Assembly: GCA_946480785.1 (NCBI GenBank)
Contig: CAMLLD010000094.1
Coordinates: forward strand, 1-20,938
Direction: 5' to 3'
DNA length: 20,938 nt
DNA from: an uncultured Blastocatellia bacterium
Lineage (GTDB): Bacteria; Acidobacteriota; Blastocatellia; Pyrinomonadales; Pyrinomonadaceae
Below are positions 14,307 through 20,938 of this stretch, piece after piece; positions within the stretch are counted from its first letter, which is position 1; every line of letters starts with the position of its first letter. Both the position numbers and the translations under genes were made by a program. The notes under the pieces were generated by a model. That model had not been told where the DNA came from, did no database searches, and worked only from the letters and a program-made list of their open reading frames with translations.

Positions 14307-16229
14307 CTACTGCCGCTGAAACTCCGGCGTGCCGAGAATCATGCCGATAACTTTCGCCGCCGAATCACTCGCGTTTGCTTCGTCGATCTGTTTCATCAAC
14401 GTCTCTCTCGTTCCGGCCGAGATGTCGCCCGCGACGAGCAGCTTCAACGATTCATCGATCAGTTTCGACTTGTCCTGCGCGGTGAGCTTCGCGAGATCGA
14501 CGCGCGTGCCCGGAATACGATTGCCGGCGAGCGCGAGACCGAAGTTCATGCGCTCGAGCAACGCGCCCGTGTTCACCCAGTTCTCCGCTGCGTCGGAATA
14601 ACCATTCGGCGTTTGAAATCCGTAAAGCGGTTCGCCCATGCGCGCGATCCACTGATGCGTTCCTGGCCCACCGTTCGTGTCTGCGCCGAGCGATCTGATC
14701 GCACTCACGACGAGCTCAAACGGCCGCTTGATCTTCGCGCGATAAGCTTCGGGGGAGTTGAACTCGGGCGAGAAGAAGATGGCTTTCAACGTTTCGCGGA
14801 TGTCGCCATCGCTCTTCGTGAACACCGCGGCCACGCGATCGACGAGCCCGGGGGGCGGCGTGTCCGAAACGAAGTGACGCACGAGTTTGGTGGCGATGAA
14901 CTTCGCCGTCGACGGGTGATGCGCGAGTATGTCGAGCACTGTCAGGCCGTCTTTGATGCCGCCGCCGGCGGGAATCTTGTGGCCCAACACGATCTTCTCG
15001 CCGTCGTCGTGGACGCGCGCGTTGAAGAAGAACGTGCCGGCGTTACGACGCGCGGCTTCGCCGTTCATCAGCGCGCTAACCGCTGCGGCGCCGCCGCGCG
15101 GCTGGAAGATGGTCCAACCCGTGAAGCAGCGCGCGACTTCCTGCACGTCTTTCTGCGTGTAACCGCCGTCAACGCCGAGCGTGTGCAGCTCCATCAGCTC
15201 GCGCGCGTAGTTTTCGTTGATGCCGCGTCGCGCTTGTTGCTGTGGTCGCGGTTGCTGTTGCTGTTGTCGAGCTTGTTGTTGTAGGGCTTCGAGGCGTTGT
15301 TGCCGCAGCTCGAGACGTTCCTGGCGCCGTCCAGGTCGTTGTGGCATTACGTCCGGGTTGAGCATGCGGCGCATCGGTCCGGCGTTACGATTCGCGTCCG
15401 GACTCACGCTCTGGAAGTTGTCGAGATAGAAAAGCATCGCCGGGCTTTGCGCGGTTGCGAGCAACAACTGCGAAAACTTGGCGAGCGCGTTGGGACGAAT
15501 CGTGTCGCGATCGTACGCGGGCAGGAGCCAGCGATCGGCGCCTTTGCCGGCGAAGACGTTGAAGTGGTTGGTCCAAAAATCGACCATCACTTCCTGAAGC
15601 TGGCGCTCGCTGTAGACGGCGCGCAGGATGCGCGACGCCTGCAACTCAGCGACGATGCGCTGCGGCTGCATCAGGCCGTTCTGCTGGTAATACTCCTGGA
15701 GTACTTTGCGGTACTTTTCGTTTTGCGGATCGAGCTGCGCAGGAGGCTGGTTTGGCTGCGCGTTAGGGCGCGTGGTCGCAGGCTGTTCCGGCCCCGGCAT
15801 CTGCGCGGGTTGGTCGTTATTCTTCGTGCGGTTTTCGCGGGCCTCCGCAAGATCCGCGGGCAACATACCTCTGGCCTGGAGCTGCCGCAACAGTTGACCG
15901 GGCTGCGGATACTTTTCGTAAAGCTCCGCAGTCGTCATCGTCAGCACACCGAGGTCCCTGACCTTATTCTCAGCCACGGTGTCGGAGATCTTTTCGGGGT
16001 TGAGTTGCTGGTTGATGTAGTTCTCCAGCCCCATCGCTTTTACCCGTTCGACATCGCCGGGCCGCGCGCCGAAGCCGAGCCGGTTCAGCACGTGAATGAT
16101 CTGCTGCTCTTCGCTGAGCCGCGGTTTTTTCGGGTCTTTTGCCGTGCCGGCCAGCGTGGCAAAACCCTGCGCCGCCAGCAAAGCCACCATCAGCACCGCC
16201 GCCGTCAGCTTTCTGTTTGAGAATTTCAT
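14307..16229 (-). CDS. DUF1800 family secreted protein with Gln/Arg-rich insert
   Basis: Exported protein of unknown activity, the usual partner of DUF1501. A signal peptide covers about residues 1-28. The DUF1800 start is clear (HVLNRLGFGARPGDVERVKA near 46-65). The conserved centre NENYARELMELHTLGVDGGY starts near residue 335, followed by CFTGWT and further motifs (ATKLVRHFVSD, FSPEFNSPEAYRAKIKRPFE). It ends in LGTPEFQRQ. Two low-complexity inserts stand out: a Pro/Gln stretch near 140-170, and a Gln/Arg stretch near 300-334, just before the conserved centre. At 640 aa it is longer than compact family members because of these. It starts with ATG 47 nt after the M28 gene; no strong ribosome site is visible. 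Confidence 0.9.
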   Translation of the reverse strand: MKFSNRKLTAAVLMVALLAAQGFATLAGTAKDPKKPRLSEEQQIIHVLNRLGFGARPGDVERVKAMGLENYINQQLNPEKISDTVAENKVRDLGVLTMTTAELYEKYPQPGQLLRQLQARGMLPADLAEARENRTKNNDQPAQMPGPEQPATTRPNAQPNQPPAQLDPQNEKYRKVLQEYYQQNGLMQPQRIVAELQASRILRAVYSERQLQEVMVDFWTNHFNVFAGKGADRWLLPAYDRDTIRPNALAKFSQLLLATAQSPAMLFYLDNFQSVSPDANRNAGPMRRMLNPDVMPQRPGRRQERLELRQQRLEALQQQARQQQQQPRPQQQARRGINENYARELMELHTLGVDGGYTQKDVQEVARCFTGWTIFQPRGGAAAVSALMNGEAARRNAGTFFFNARVHDDGEKIVLGHKIPAGGGIKDGLTVLDILAHHPSTAKFIATKLVRHFVSDTPPPGLVDRVAAVFTKSDGDIRETLKAIFFSPEFNSPEAYRAKIKRPFELVVSAIRSLGADTNGGPGTHQWIARMGEPLYGFQTPNGYSDAAENWVNTGALLERMNFGLALAGNRIPGTRVDLAKLTAQDKSKLIDESLKLLVAGDISAGTRETLMKQIDEANASDSAAKVIGMILGTPEFQRQ

Positions 16230-16276
16230 GTCAGGTTAGACGCCGCCCCCGTAGACTTAGTCGGGAAAAGTGCGGG

Positions 16277-17704
16277 TCAAGGTTTGCTGGGGTTGCTCGA
16301 TGCCGCGGGCCGCTCAGGCTGCTGGCGCGTCATCGGTTTCGGGTACGTCACCGGGCTGCGGTTGCCATCGTTGTCGACCGCGCGCACGCCGAAGAAGTAG
16401 TTGTCCTTCGACATCCCTTTCAACGTGAAACTCGTCACCTTCCCGACCGGCTTCACATTCGTCCACGTCGGCGCGGTCGTATCGCGCCAGACGATCTCGT
16501 AACCCGCCAAATCAGGTTCGTTGTTCGCGTCCCAGTGCAACTCCGTGTCGTCAGACAAACGCGAAATGATCGTCACGCCCTTCGGCCGCGAAGGCGCGTA
16601 AGCGAGCATCGCCAGCGACGCCGCGTTCACGCGCGCCACGTTCGCGATGTAAGCAAAGTCGACAAACTGCGGCAGGTCGCCGTACTGCACGCCGTTCTCG
16701 ACGCGCACGTTCTGATGTTGATGCCGGAAGTCTTCATTGACTTCCGTGAAACGCACCGCCGGATAACCACGCTCGAGAAACGGAATGTGATCGCCGCCGC
16801 GTCCGTAACGATCGCGCCGATAGATCAGCCACACTTTCATCCCCGGCACGTACGCTTCCGTCGTCTCCTTGATGAAACGCGCGAGCTGTCGCGATGCGGA
16901 ATCGTTCTCGCCGCCGACACTGCGACGCGTCGTCGCTTCGGCCGGCGTCTCATTCGACGGCACGCCTTCGGAAAACACGCGCACCGTGCCGCGATCGCGA
17001 ATGCCGTTGCCGCCGAGCGTGTTGCCGACGATGTCGTTGTCGAGCATCGCGTCGACGTTCCAGTTTTTCTGTTTCGCTTCTTCCGCGAAATGCGTCGAGC
17101 CGAGCAGGCCCTGCTCTTCACCAGCGACGGTCATGAAAACGATCGTGGCGTCAAACTCAAACTTTGCCATCACGCGCGCCATCTCGAGCACCGCGGCCGA
17201 ACCGGAAGCGTCGTCGTTCGCGCCGGGCGCGTCGCACTTCGCTTCAGTCGGACTGCCGCACATCGAATCGTAGTGACCGCTGACGACGTAGACGCGATCC
17301 GCGGCTTGAGGCTGCGAGCCTTTCAACGTCGCGACGATGTTCGTGATGATCGTCGGCTGCGGCACACGCGCGGCTTTCTGTTGTTCGAAACTCTGCTTCT
17401 CGACAGTCATGCGGCCGCCCGAAGTCTCAGCAACTTTCTGAAACTCAGCGTAGAGCCAATCGCGCGCGGCGCCGATGCCGCGTTTCGGATCGTTCTGCTC
17501 GGAGAGCGTGTTGCGCGTGCCGAAAGAGACGAGTTGGCGAATGGTGCGCTCGATGTTGCGCGCATCGATCTGCCGCACGATGCTCGCGATGGCGGGATTA
17601 CGCGTTGGCCTTCGTTGGACCGGTTTTGAATTTACTGTTGGACCAGGAAAGAAAAGTGTCAGAGCTACGCAGCTAAGGGCTACCCCACGTTTCAATGTAT
17701 TCAT
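16277..17704 (-). CDS. secreted M28 family zinc metallopeptidase with C-terminal fibronectin III-like domain
   Basis: Predicted aminopeptidase or carboxypeptidase acting outside the cytoplasm. A signal-like hydrophobic N-terminus covers residues 1-26. The five expected zinc ligands are visible: His144 (SGHYDS), Asp164 (GANDDASG), Glu197 with catalytic Glu196 (AGEEQGLLG), Asp222 or Asp224 (LDNDIVG) and His306 (GGDHIPF). Cys149 and Cys157 flank the active-site entrance and could form a disulfide. From about residue 375 a fibronectin III-like module follows (WDANNEPDLAGYEIVW, FFGVRAVDNDGNRS), then a Pro/Ser-rich tail. The start is 18 nt after the anti-sigma stop, which suggests cotranscription. 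The substrate is unknown. Confidence 0.93.
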   Translation of the reverse strand: MNTLKRGVALSCVALTLFFPGPTVNSKPVQRRPTRNPAIASIVRQIDARNIERTIRQLVSFGTRNTLSEQNDPKRGIGAARDWLYAEFQKVAETSGGRMTVEKQSFEQQKAARVPQPTIITNIVATLKGSQPQAADRVYVVSGHYDSMCGSPTEAKCDAPGANDDASGSAAVLEMARVMAKFEFDATIVFMTVAGEEQGLLGSTHFAEEAKQKNWNVDAMLDNDIVGNTLGGNGIRDRGTVRVFSEGVPSNETPAEATTRRSVGGENDSASRQLARFIKETTEAYVPGMKVWLIYRRDRYGRGGDHIPFLERGYPAVRFTEVNEDFRHQHQNVRVENGVQYGDLPQFVDFAYIANVARVNAASLAMLAYAPSRPKGVTIISRLSDDTELHWDANNEPDLAGYEIVWRDTTAPTWTNVKPVGKVTSFTLKGMSKDNYFFGVRAVDNDGNRSPVTYPKPMTRQQPERPAASSNPSKP

Positions 17705-17722
17705 TTGTGCAATCTGTGGCTC

Positions 17723-18940
17723 CTACCGGATGTGATAGGCGCGGCCTTTCCAAACAACGATGACCTCGCCCTCGAGTTGCTTCGCGATTGTACCAATCGC
17801 CGGCTCGTCGGCCACGAGCGCGCGAAACTGCTCGGAGTTGCGGGCCATGTTCACGGTCGCGGTGGAGGAATCATACGCCGTGTCGGTCCAAATGCCACCT
17901 TGTTTGCGGAAGTGGCGGCCGGCGATGGTGTGCGTCTCGTTGTTGACGTCCTGCGCTTCGGCGCGATTCGTGTCATCACGCTTCTCTGACTCAGCACGCT
18001 TGTCTGTCTCCTTGCGCTCGGCGCGTTTCGCTGCGCTCTGAGGGCGCGCAGCCGCAACTCCGCCGATGAAGCCGTGCGTGTCTGAGGAACCAGGCTTGGG
18101 TGTGTTTTGCACTGTGCGACCGGCAGGGTCCACCGTGTAAAGACCGCGAGTCGTGGGAACTTGCGCGTCGTCATCGGTAGGTTTCGCTTTGGGCTGTTCT
18201 TCTTGTTTCTTCGCGGTCGTTTCGGTTTTTGCGGGCGGCTCTTGAGGCGCGTCAGCAGCTTTGGCCGGCGCAGCAGCGGCGGGTGTGGGAGTGGCGTTTG
18301 GTTTCACTTCATCGAGCGCTCGGTCCTCGGTCGTAACCGGCGCAGGCGCGGCCGCACTCGTAGCGCCATTCGCACTACCGGCGACGGTTTCAGTCTGACG
18401 TCTCGTCTCAGTACCGGCTTTCGCGTTGCTGTTCTCGATCTTATCGCCCACTTGCGGCTGCTTGTCGACGAAACCTTCTGCAGGCGCTGACGCGGATGGC
18501 GCAGGCGCTGGTTTCGCTTCCTTTAACTGCGCCACAAACTCCTCGTGTCCCTGCTGCCGCTGCTGCCGCAGCACGACAAAGCCGACCACCATCACGACGA
18601 TCACGCCGAGCGCGGGGATCGCGTAACGCATCACGAGTGGCGACAAGAGACTCGCCAGAAACTTTTTCAAACCGCTCGGCTCGTGCACCGCTGCAACGGA
18701 CGCGGTCGCAGCGCCGAGTGACAGACTCAACTCGGTCACGAGTCTGCGACACGTGGCACACTCCGCCAGATGTTCGGTGTAACGCGCGCGCGCCGTCGCG
18801 GGCAAAGCGTTCTGCGCATACGAACTAAGTTCGTCCGTATCGAGATGTCGATCGTCAGCGACACTACGCGCCACGTCGTGGTCGCGCCGTCCCATGCGCC
18901 GCAGCAACAGATCTATCTCGTTGTTTGTTTCCTTGCTCAT
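17723..18940 (-). CDS. zf-HC2 anti-sigma factor with single membrane span
   Basis: Membrane-anchored regulator expected to hold the sigma factor encoded just upstream. The N-terminal zinc-binding anti-sigma domain has His57, Cys61 and Cys64 (YTEHLAECATCRRL). One membrane helix spans about 105-124. Beyond it lies a long Ala/Pro/Lys/Thr-rich, probably disordered stretch to about 335, then a compact C-terminal domain of about 70 residues (RHFRKQGGIWTDTAYDS, SEQFRALVADEP, GEVIVVWKGRAYHI). The ATG at 18940 is used; an in-frame GTG two codons earlier is equally possible, as neither has a clean ribosome site. It starts 52 nt after the sigma stop. The C-terminal block resembles one I recall at the ends of some VWA-domain proteins; this is from memory. 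Confidence 0.88.
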   Translation of the reverse strand: MSKETNNEIDLLLRRMGRRDHDVARSVADDRHLDTDELSSYAQNALPATARARYTEHLAECATCRRLVTELSLSLGAATASVAAVHEPSGLKKFLASLLSPLVMRYAIPALGVIVVMVVGFVVLRQQRQQGHEEFVAQLKEAKPAPAPSASAPAEGFVDKQPQVGDKIENSNAKAGTETRRQTETVAGSANGATSAAAPAPVTTEDRALDEVKPNATPTPAAAAPAKAADAPQEPPAKTETTAKKQEEQPKAKPTDDDAQVPTTRGLYTVDPAGRTVQNTPKPGSSDTHGFIGGVAAARPQSAAKRAERKETDKRAESEKRDDTNRAEAQDVNNETHTIAGRHFRKQGGIWTDTAYDSSTATVNMARNSEQFRALVADEPAIGTIAKQLEGEVIVVWKGRAYHIR

Positions 18941-18992
18941 TGCCACCGTAAAACTGCCAAAGACAGAACGTAACTATCCCAATACCTTGCAG

Positions 18993-19937
18993 TCAAAAGC
19001 TCTCCTTCTTGATCAATGCTTCCAGGTCCGTGTCGAGGTGCTGCGCGACTTCCACAAACGAACGCTCCGTTTCAGCCGCGGTCCAGCCGCGTTCGGAAAT
19101 CAGAATCTGACTAACGCGCTTGCGCAAATCCGTTTGAATGCGCGTCAAGCGACGGCTCGCGGTCGCTTCATGCACGCCCAAAACCGCACCCGCTTCGCGC
19201 AGTCGCAGGTTGTCGAAATAATAGAGTTTCACAAGCAGACGATCTTCGGCTGCGAGCTCCGCGATCGCCTGAGTTAACGCCTGCTGCAAATCGTTTTCAG
19301 CGAAACGATTCGAGAGCGACTGTTCGGGATTGGAAACTCCGCTCACCGCGAATGCCGGCGTCTCGGTCGCGCGCGCGTCACGCGCGAGCCGATCGAGATC
19401 TGCGTCTTCTTCCGTCTGCACCAGCTTCGACTGTTTGCGATAAGTGTCGACCGAGAGTTGGGCCACGACCGCGCGCAGCCAGCCGGCGAGCGAGCCGCGC
19501 CCGGAGTAATAAGTGAGCTTACTGGCGCGCTGGCCGTCGTCGCGCACACGCAGTCCGTAAAGCTCGGCCCAGATCGATTGGGCCAGGTCTTCCGCGGCGT
19601 CTTCGTTCGCACTCGCGGAGCGCGCGGCGGAGCGAACGGTGGTCGTGAAGCGTGCGACGAGATCGTTCCACGCGCCTTCGTCGCCGCGTTCGCAAGCGAT
19701 GATCAGGCACAGATCGTCAGCCTGCATTTCGTCGATGAACTTGTTGATCTCCCCGTCGGCGGTGTTTGGATCGTCACGCAGCAGATACTTCTCGACGGCC
19801 GCGGCCACGCGCGGCGCGAGGGCGTCGACGTCGAGCGAACGGCTGTCCGCGGCGCGCGCGATCAAGCGCCCGGCGCCTTGTTTGACTAACTGCTCGAGTT
19901 TTCGGTTTGTCGCTTCCACGAAGGAGTTCTCAACCAC
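18993..19937 (-). CDS. ECF-like RNA polymerase sigma factor with N- and C-terminal extensions
   Basis: Alternative sigma factor directing RNA polymerase to a dedicated promoter set. Region 2 lies at about 75-170 (DLCLIIACERGDEGAWNDLV, NEDAAEDLAQSIWAELY, GRGSLAGWLRAVVAQLSVD). Region 4 lies at about 215-275 with a helix-turn-helix (LREAGAVLGVHEATASRRL). Regions 1.1 and 3 of housekeeping sigmas are missing. It is longer than a typical ECF sigma (314 against about 180-200 aa): some 72 residues precede region 2 and some 38 follow region 4. The GRGSL..WLR block recalls the myxococcal-type sigma-70 group. The start is GTG at 19937, with AGGA about 10 nt upstream. It is first in the five-gene minus-strand run and divergent from queE. 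Confidence 0.92.
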   Translation of the reverse strand: MVENSFVEATNRKLEQLVKQGAGRLIARAADSRSLDVDALAPRVAAAVEKYLLRDDPNTADGEINKFIDEMQADDLCLIIACERGDEGAWNDLVARFTTTVRSAARSASANEDAAEDLAQSIWAELYGLRVRDDGQRASKLTYYSGRGSLAGWLRAVVAQLSVDTYRKQSKLVQTEEDADLDRLARDARATETPAFAVSGVSNPEQSLSNRFAENDLQQALTQAIAELAAEDRLLVKLYYFDNLRLREAGAVLGVHEATASRRLTRIQTDLRKRVSQILISERGWTAAETERSFVEVAQHLDTDLEALIKKESF

Positions 19938-19960
19938 GGGAGAGTGATCCTAGCACTATT

Positions 19961-19989
19961 TTGACTCCGAACAGACGCTGAGTTAGATT
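19961..19989 (+). promoter_or_regulatory. candidate promoter of queE-queC with almost no leader
   Basis: TTGACT (19961-19966, 5/6) and TAGATT (19984-19989, 4/6) are spaced by 17 bp. The expected transcription start, about 7 nt after the -10, falls at 19995-19997, immediately before the queE ATG at 19998. No Shine-Dalgarno precedes that ATG, which fits a leaderless or near-leaderless message. Confidence 0.4.
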
Positions 19990-19997
19990 CCGCTGCG

Positions 19998-20642
19998 ATG
20001 CTGCGAGTCACTGAAATCTTCCGCTCCATTCAAGGGGAGTCGACCCACGCCGGCCGGCCGTGCACTTTTGTGCGCTTGACCGGGTGCCCGTTGCGTTGCG
20101 TCTGGTGCGACAGCGAGTACACGTTCACCGGCGGCGAACACGTCTCAATCGACGATGTGATGCAGCAGGTGCGGGCGATGGGTTGCAAACTGGTGGAAGT
20201 GACCGGTGGTGAACCGCTCGCGCAAAAAGAAGCGTTTGAGTTGATCCGGCGCTTGTGTGATGAGGATTTCGAGGTGCTGGTGGAGACCGGGAATTACGTC
20301 TCGACTGAGGGGCTCGACGCGCGGGCGAAAGTGATTCTCGACATCAAGTGTCCCGCTTCCGGTGAAGAGGCGCGTAATGATTGGTCTAACGTTCAGCGGC
20401 TGCGTGCTGATGTAGATGAAGTGAAGTTTGTCGTGGCGGATGAAGGCGATTGGCTTTACGCGAAACGAGTAATCGACGAGCACTCGCTGGAAACGCGCGC
20501 GCACGCGATTCTGATTTCACCCGTCTGGGGTGGGATCGATCTACAACAGTTAGCCGATTGGATCGCTGCAAGCGGTCTGAACGTGCGCATGCAGTTACAA
20601 CTGCACAAGTACATCTGGGGACCAGACGTGCGAGGAGTGTGA
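19998..20642 (+). CDS. queE: 7-carboxy-7-deazaguanine synthase, radical SAM
   Basis: Converts 6-carboxy-tetrahydropterin into 7-carboxy-7-deazaguanine, the ring-contraction step towards preQ0 and queuosine. The N-terminal EIFRSIQGEST motif and the [4Fe-4S] cysteines Cys30, Cys34 and Cys37 (GCPLRCVWC, CxxxCxxC with one intervening Trp) are typical, followed by VEVTGGEPL near 67-75. The C-terminus LQLHKYIWG matches family members. 214 aa is normal. The ATG lies at the junction with a 60-bp divergent intergenic region and has no ribosome site. The stop TGA shares its A with the queC start (TGATG). Confidence 0.95.
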   Translation: MLRVTEIFRSIQGESTHAGRPCTFVRLTGCPLRCVWCDSEYTFTGGEHVSIDDVMQQVRAMGCKLVEVTGGEPLAQKEAFELIRRLCDEDFEVLVETGNYVSTEGLDARAKVILDIKCPASGEEARNDWSNVQRLRADVDEVKFVVADEGDWLYAKRVIDEHSLETRAHAILISPVWGGIDLQQLADWIAASGLNVRMQLQLHKYIWGPDVRGV

Positions 20643-20938
20643 TGGGCGGCTCAGAGGAGATTGTCACGCAAGTTGAAGAACCTCAGGAAGAGGATCGGCA
20701 GGCTTCCGACGCGCTGGCGATCTGCCTCGTGTCCGGTGGCATGGACTCGTGCGTCACTGCCGCGATCGCCCACAACGAAAACGATGAGCTCGCGTTTCTG
20801 CACGTCTCTTACGGCCAACGAACTGAAGCCCGCGAGCGCCAGGCGTTCGAATCTCTCGCGGATCACTACGACGTCAATCTCCGTCTCGTAATCTCACTCG
20901 AACACCTCGCGCAAATCGGCGGCTCGTCACTGACTGAT
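20642..20938 (+). CDS. queC: 7-cyano-7-deazaguanine synthase, partial (5' part)
   Basis: ATP-dependent enzyme that converts 7-carboxy-7-deazaguanine into the nitrile preQ0, directly after QueE. 99 codons are open to the window edge and the gene is cut there. The PP-loop ATP-pyrophosphatase motif is SGGMDS at residues 32-37 (Met in place of the commoner Leu), followed by FLHVSYGQR and ERQAFESLADHY, as in QueC. About 28 acidic residues precede the first strand, whereas most QueC proteins begin only a few residues before it. No alternative ATG/GTG/TTG start fits closer to the domain, so the extension is probably real. It is translationally coupled to queE by TGATG. Confidence 0.9.
   Translation, partial: MGGSEEIVTQVEEPQEEDRQASDALAICLVSGGMDSCVTAAIAHNENDELAFLHVSYGQRTEARERQAFESLADHYDVNLRLVISLEHLAQIGGSSLTD

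Noticed and set aside
16139..17629. Open frame of 496 codons on the + strand opposite the M28 peptidase gene
   Set aside because: Its product is mostly Arg/His with no domain. It is the antisense shadow of a gene with all M28 zinc ligands, a common effect of G+C-rich codon use.

Overview
The window reads as chromosomal DNA of a G+C-rich, Gram-negative-type bacterium. The best fit is Acidobacteriota, probably the Blastocatellia/Pyrinomonadales side. This is an inference from gene content and style: a DUF1800/DUF1501 pair, an ECF-like sigma factor with a zf-HC2 anti-sigma factor, palindromic intergenic repeats built on AACGCCGAAGGCGTT and on GGAGTGCGGCG...CGCCGCACTCC, and compact operons with TTG/GTG starts and 1-4 nt overlaps. 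No rRNA, tRNA, CRISPR array, transposase or phage gene was seen.

Layout. (1) 1-337 is a gene-free, repeat-rich stretch ending at ftsK. It holds a 27-bp tandem repeat and a 196-bp element with perfect 35-bp inverted ends. (2) 338-3078 (+) carries the DNA translocase FtsK and a 57-codon proline-rich small ORF. (3) 3079-3254 holds a nested palindrome and a good sigma70-type promoter. (4) 3255-4588 (+) carries a thiol (cysteine) dioxygenase translationally coupled to the molybdate-binding protein ModA. (5) 12316-4533 (-) is a seven-gene run: birA, a GT1 glycosyltransferase, coaX, a 235-aa conserved unknown, a 127-aa membrane protein, a 23S rRNA uracil-C5 methyltransferase (rlmD-like) and comEC. 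(6) 12389-13045 (+) is modB, cut off from modA by that block, with no modC in the window. (7) 19937-13020 (-) is a second tight run: sigma factor, zf-HC2 anti-sigma factor, M28 metallopeptidase with a fibronectin III-like tail, DUF1800 and DUF1501. (8) 19998-20938 (+) is queE followed by a partial queC, which runs off the end.

How the genes may work together. birA (protein biotinylation) and coaX (first step of CoA synthesis) share a cofactor theme with acyl-CoA carboxylation. CDO plus ModA is consistent with cysteine sulfur oxidation ending at a Mo-dependent sulfite oxidase. The sigma/anti-sigma pair sits at the head of an operon of exported proteins, suggesting envelope-linked control. queE and queC are consecutive steps to preQ0 for queuosine-type tRNA modification.

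Most of the window is ordinary housekeeping or lineage-typical DNA. The points most worth a second look are the inverted-repeat element upstream of ftsK, the sigma/anti-sigma/M28/DUF1800/DUF1501 operon with the C-terminal domain of the anti-sigma factor, the split molybdate transporter with 18-bp tandem repeats at its junction, and the two uncharacterised proteins between coaX and rlmD.
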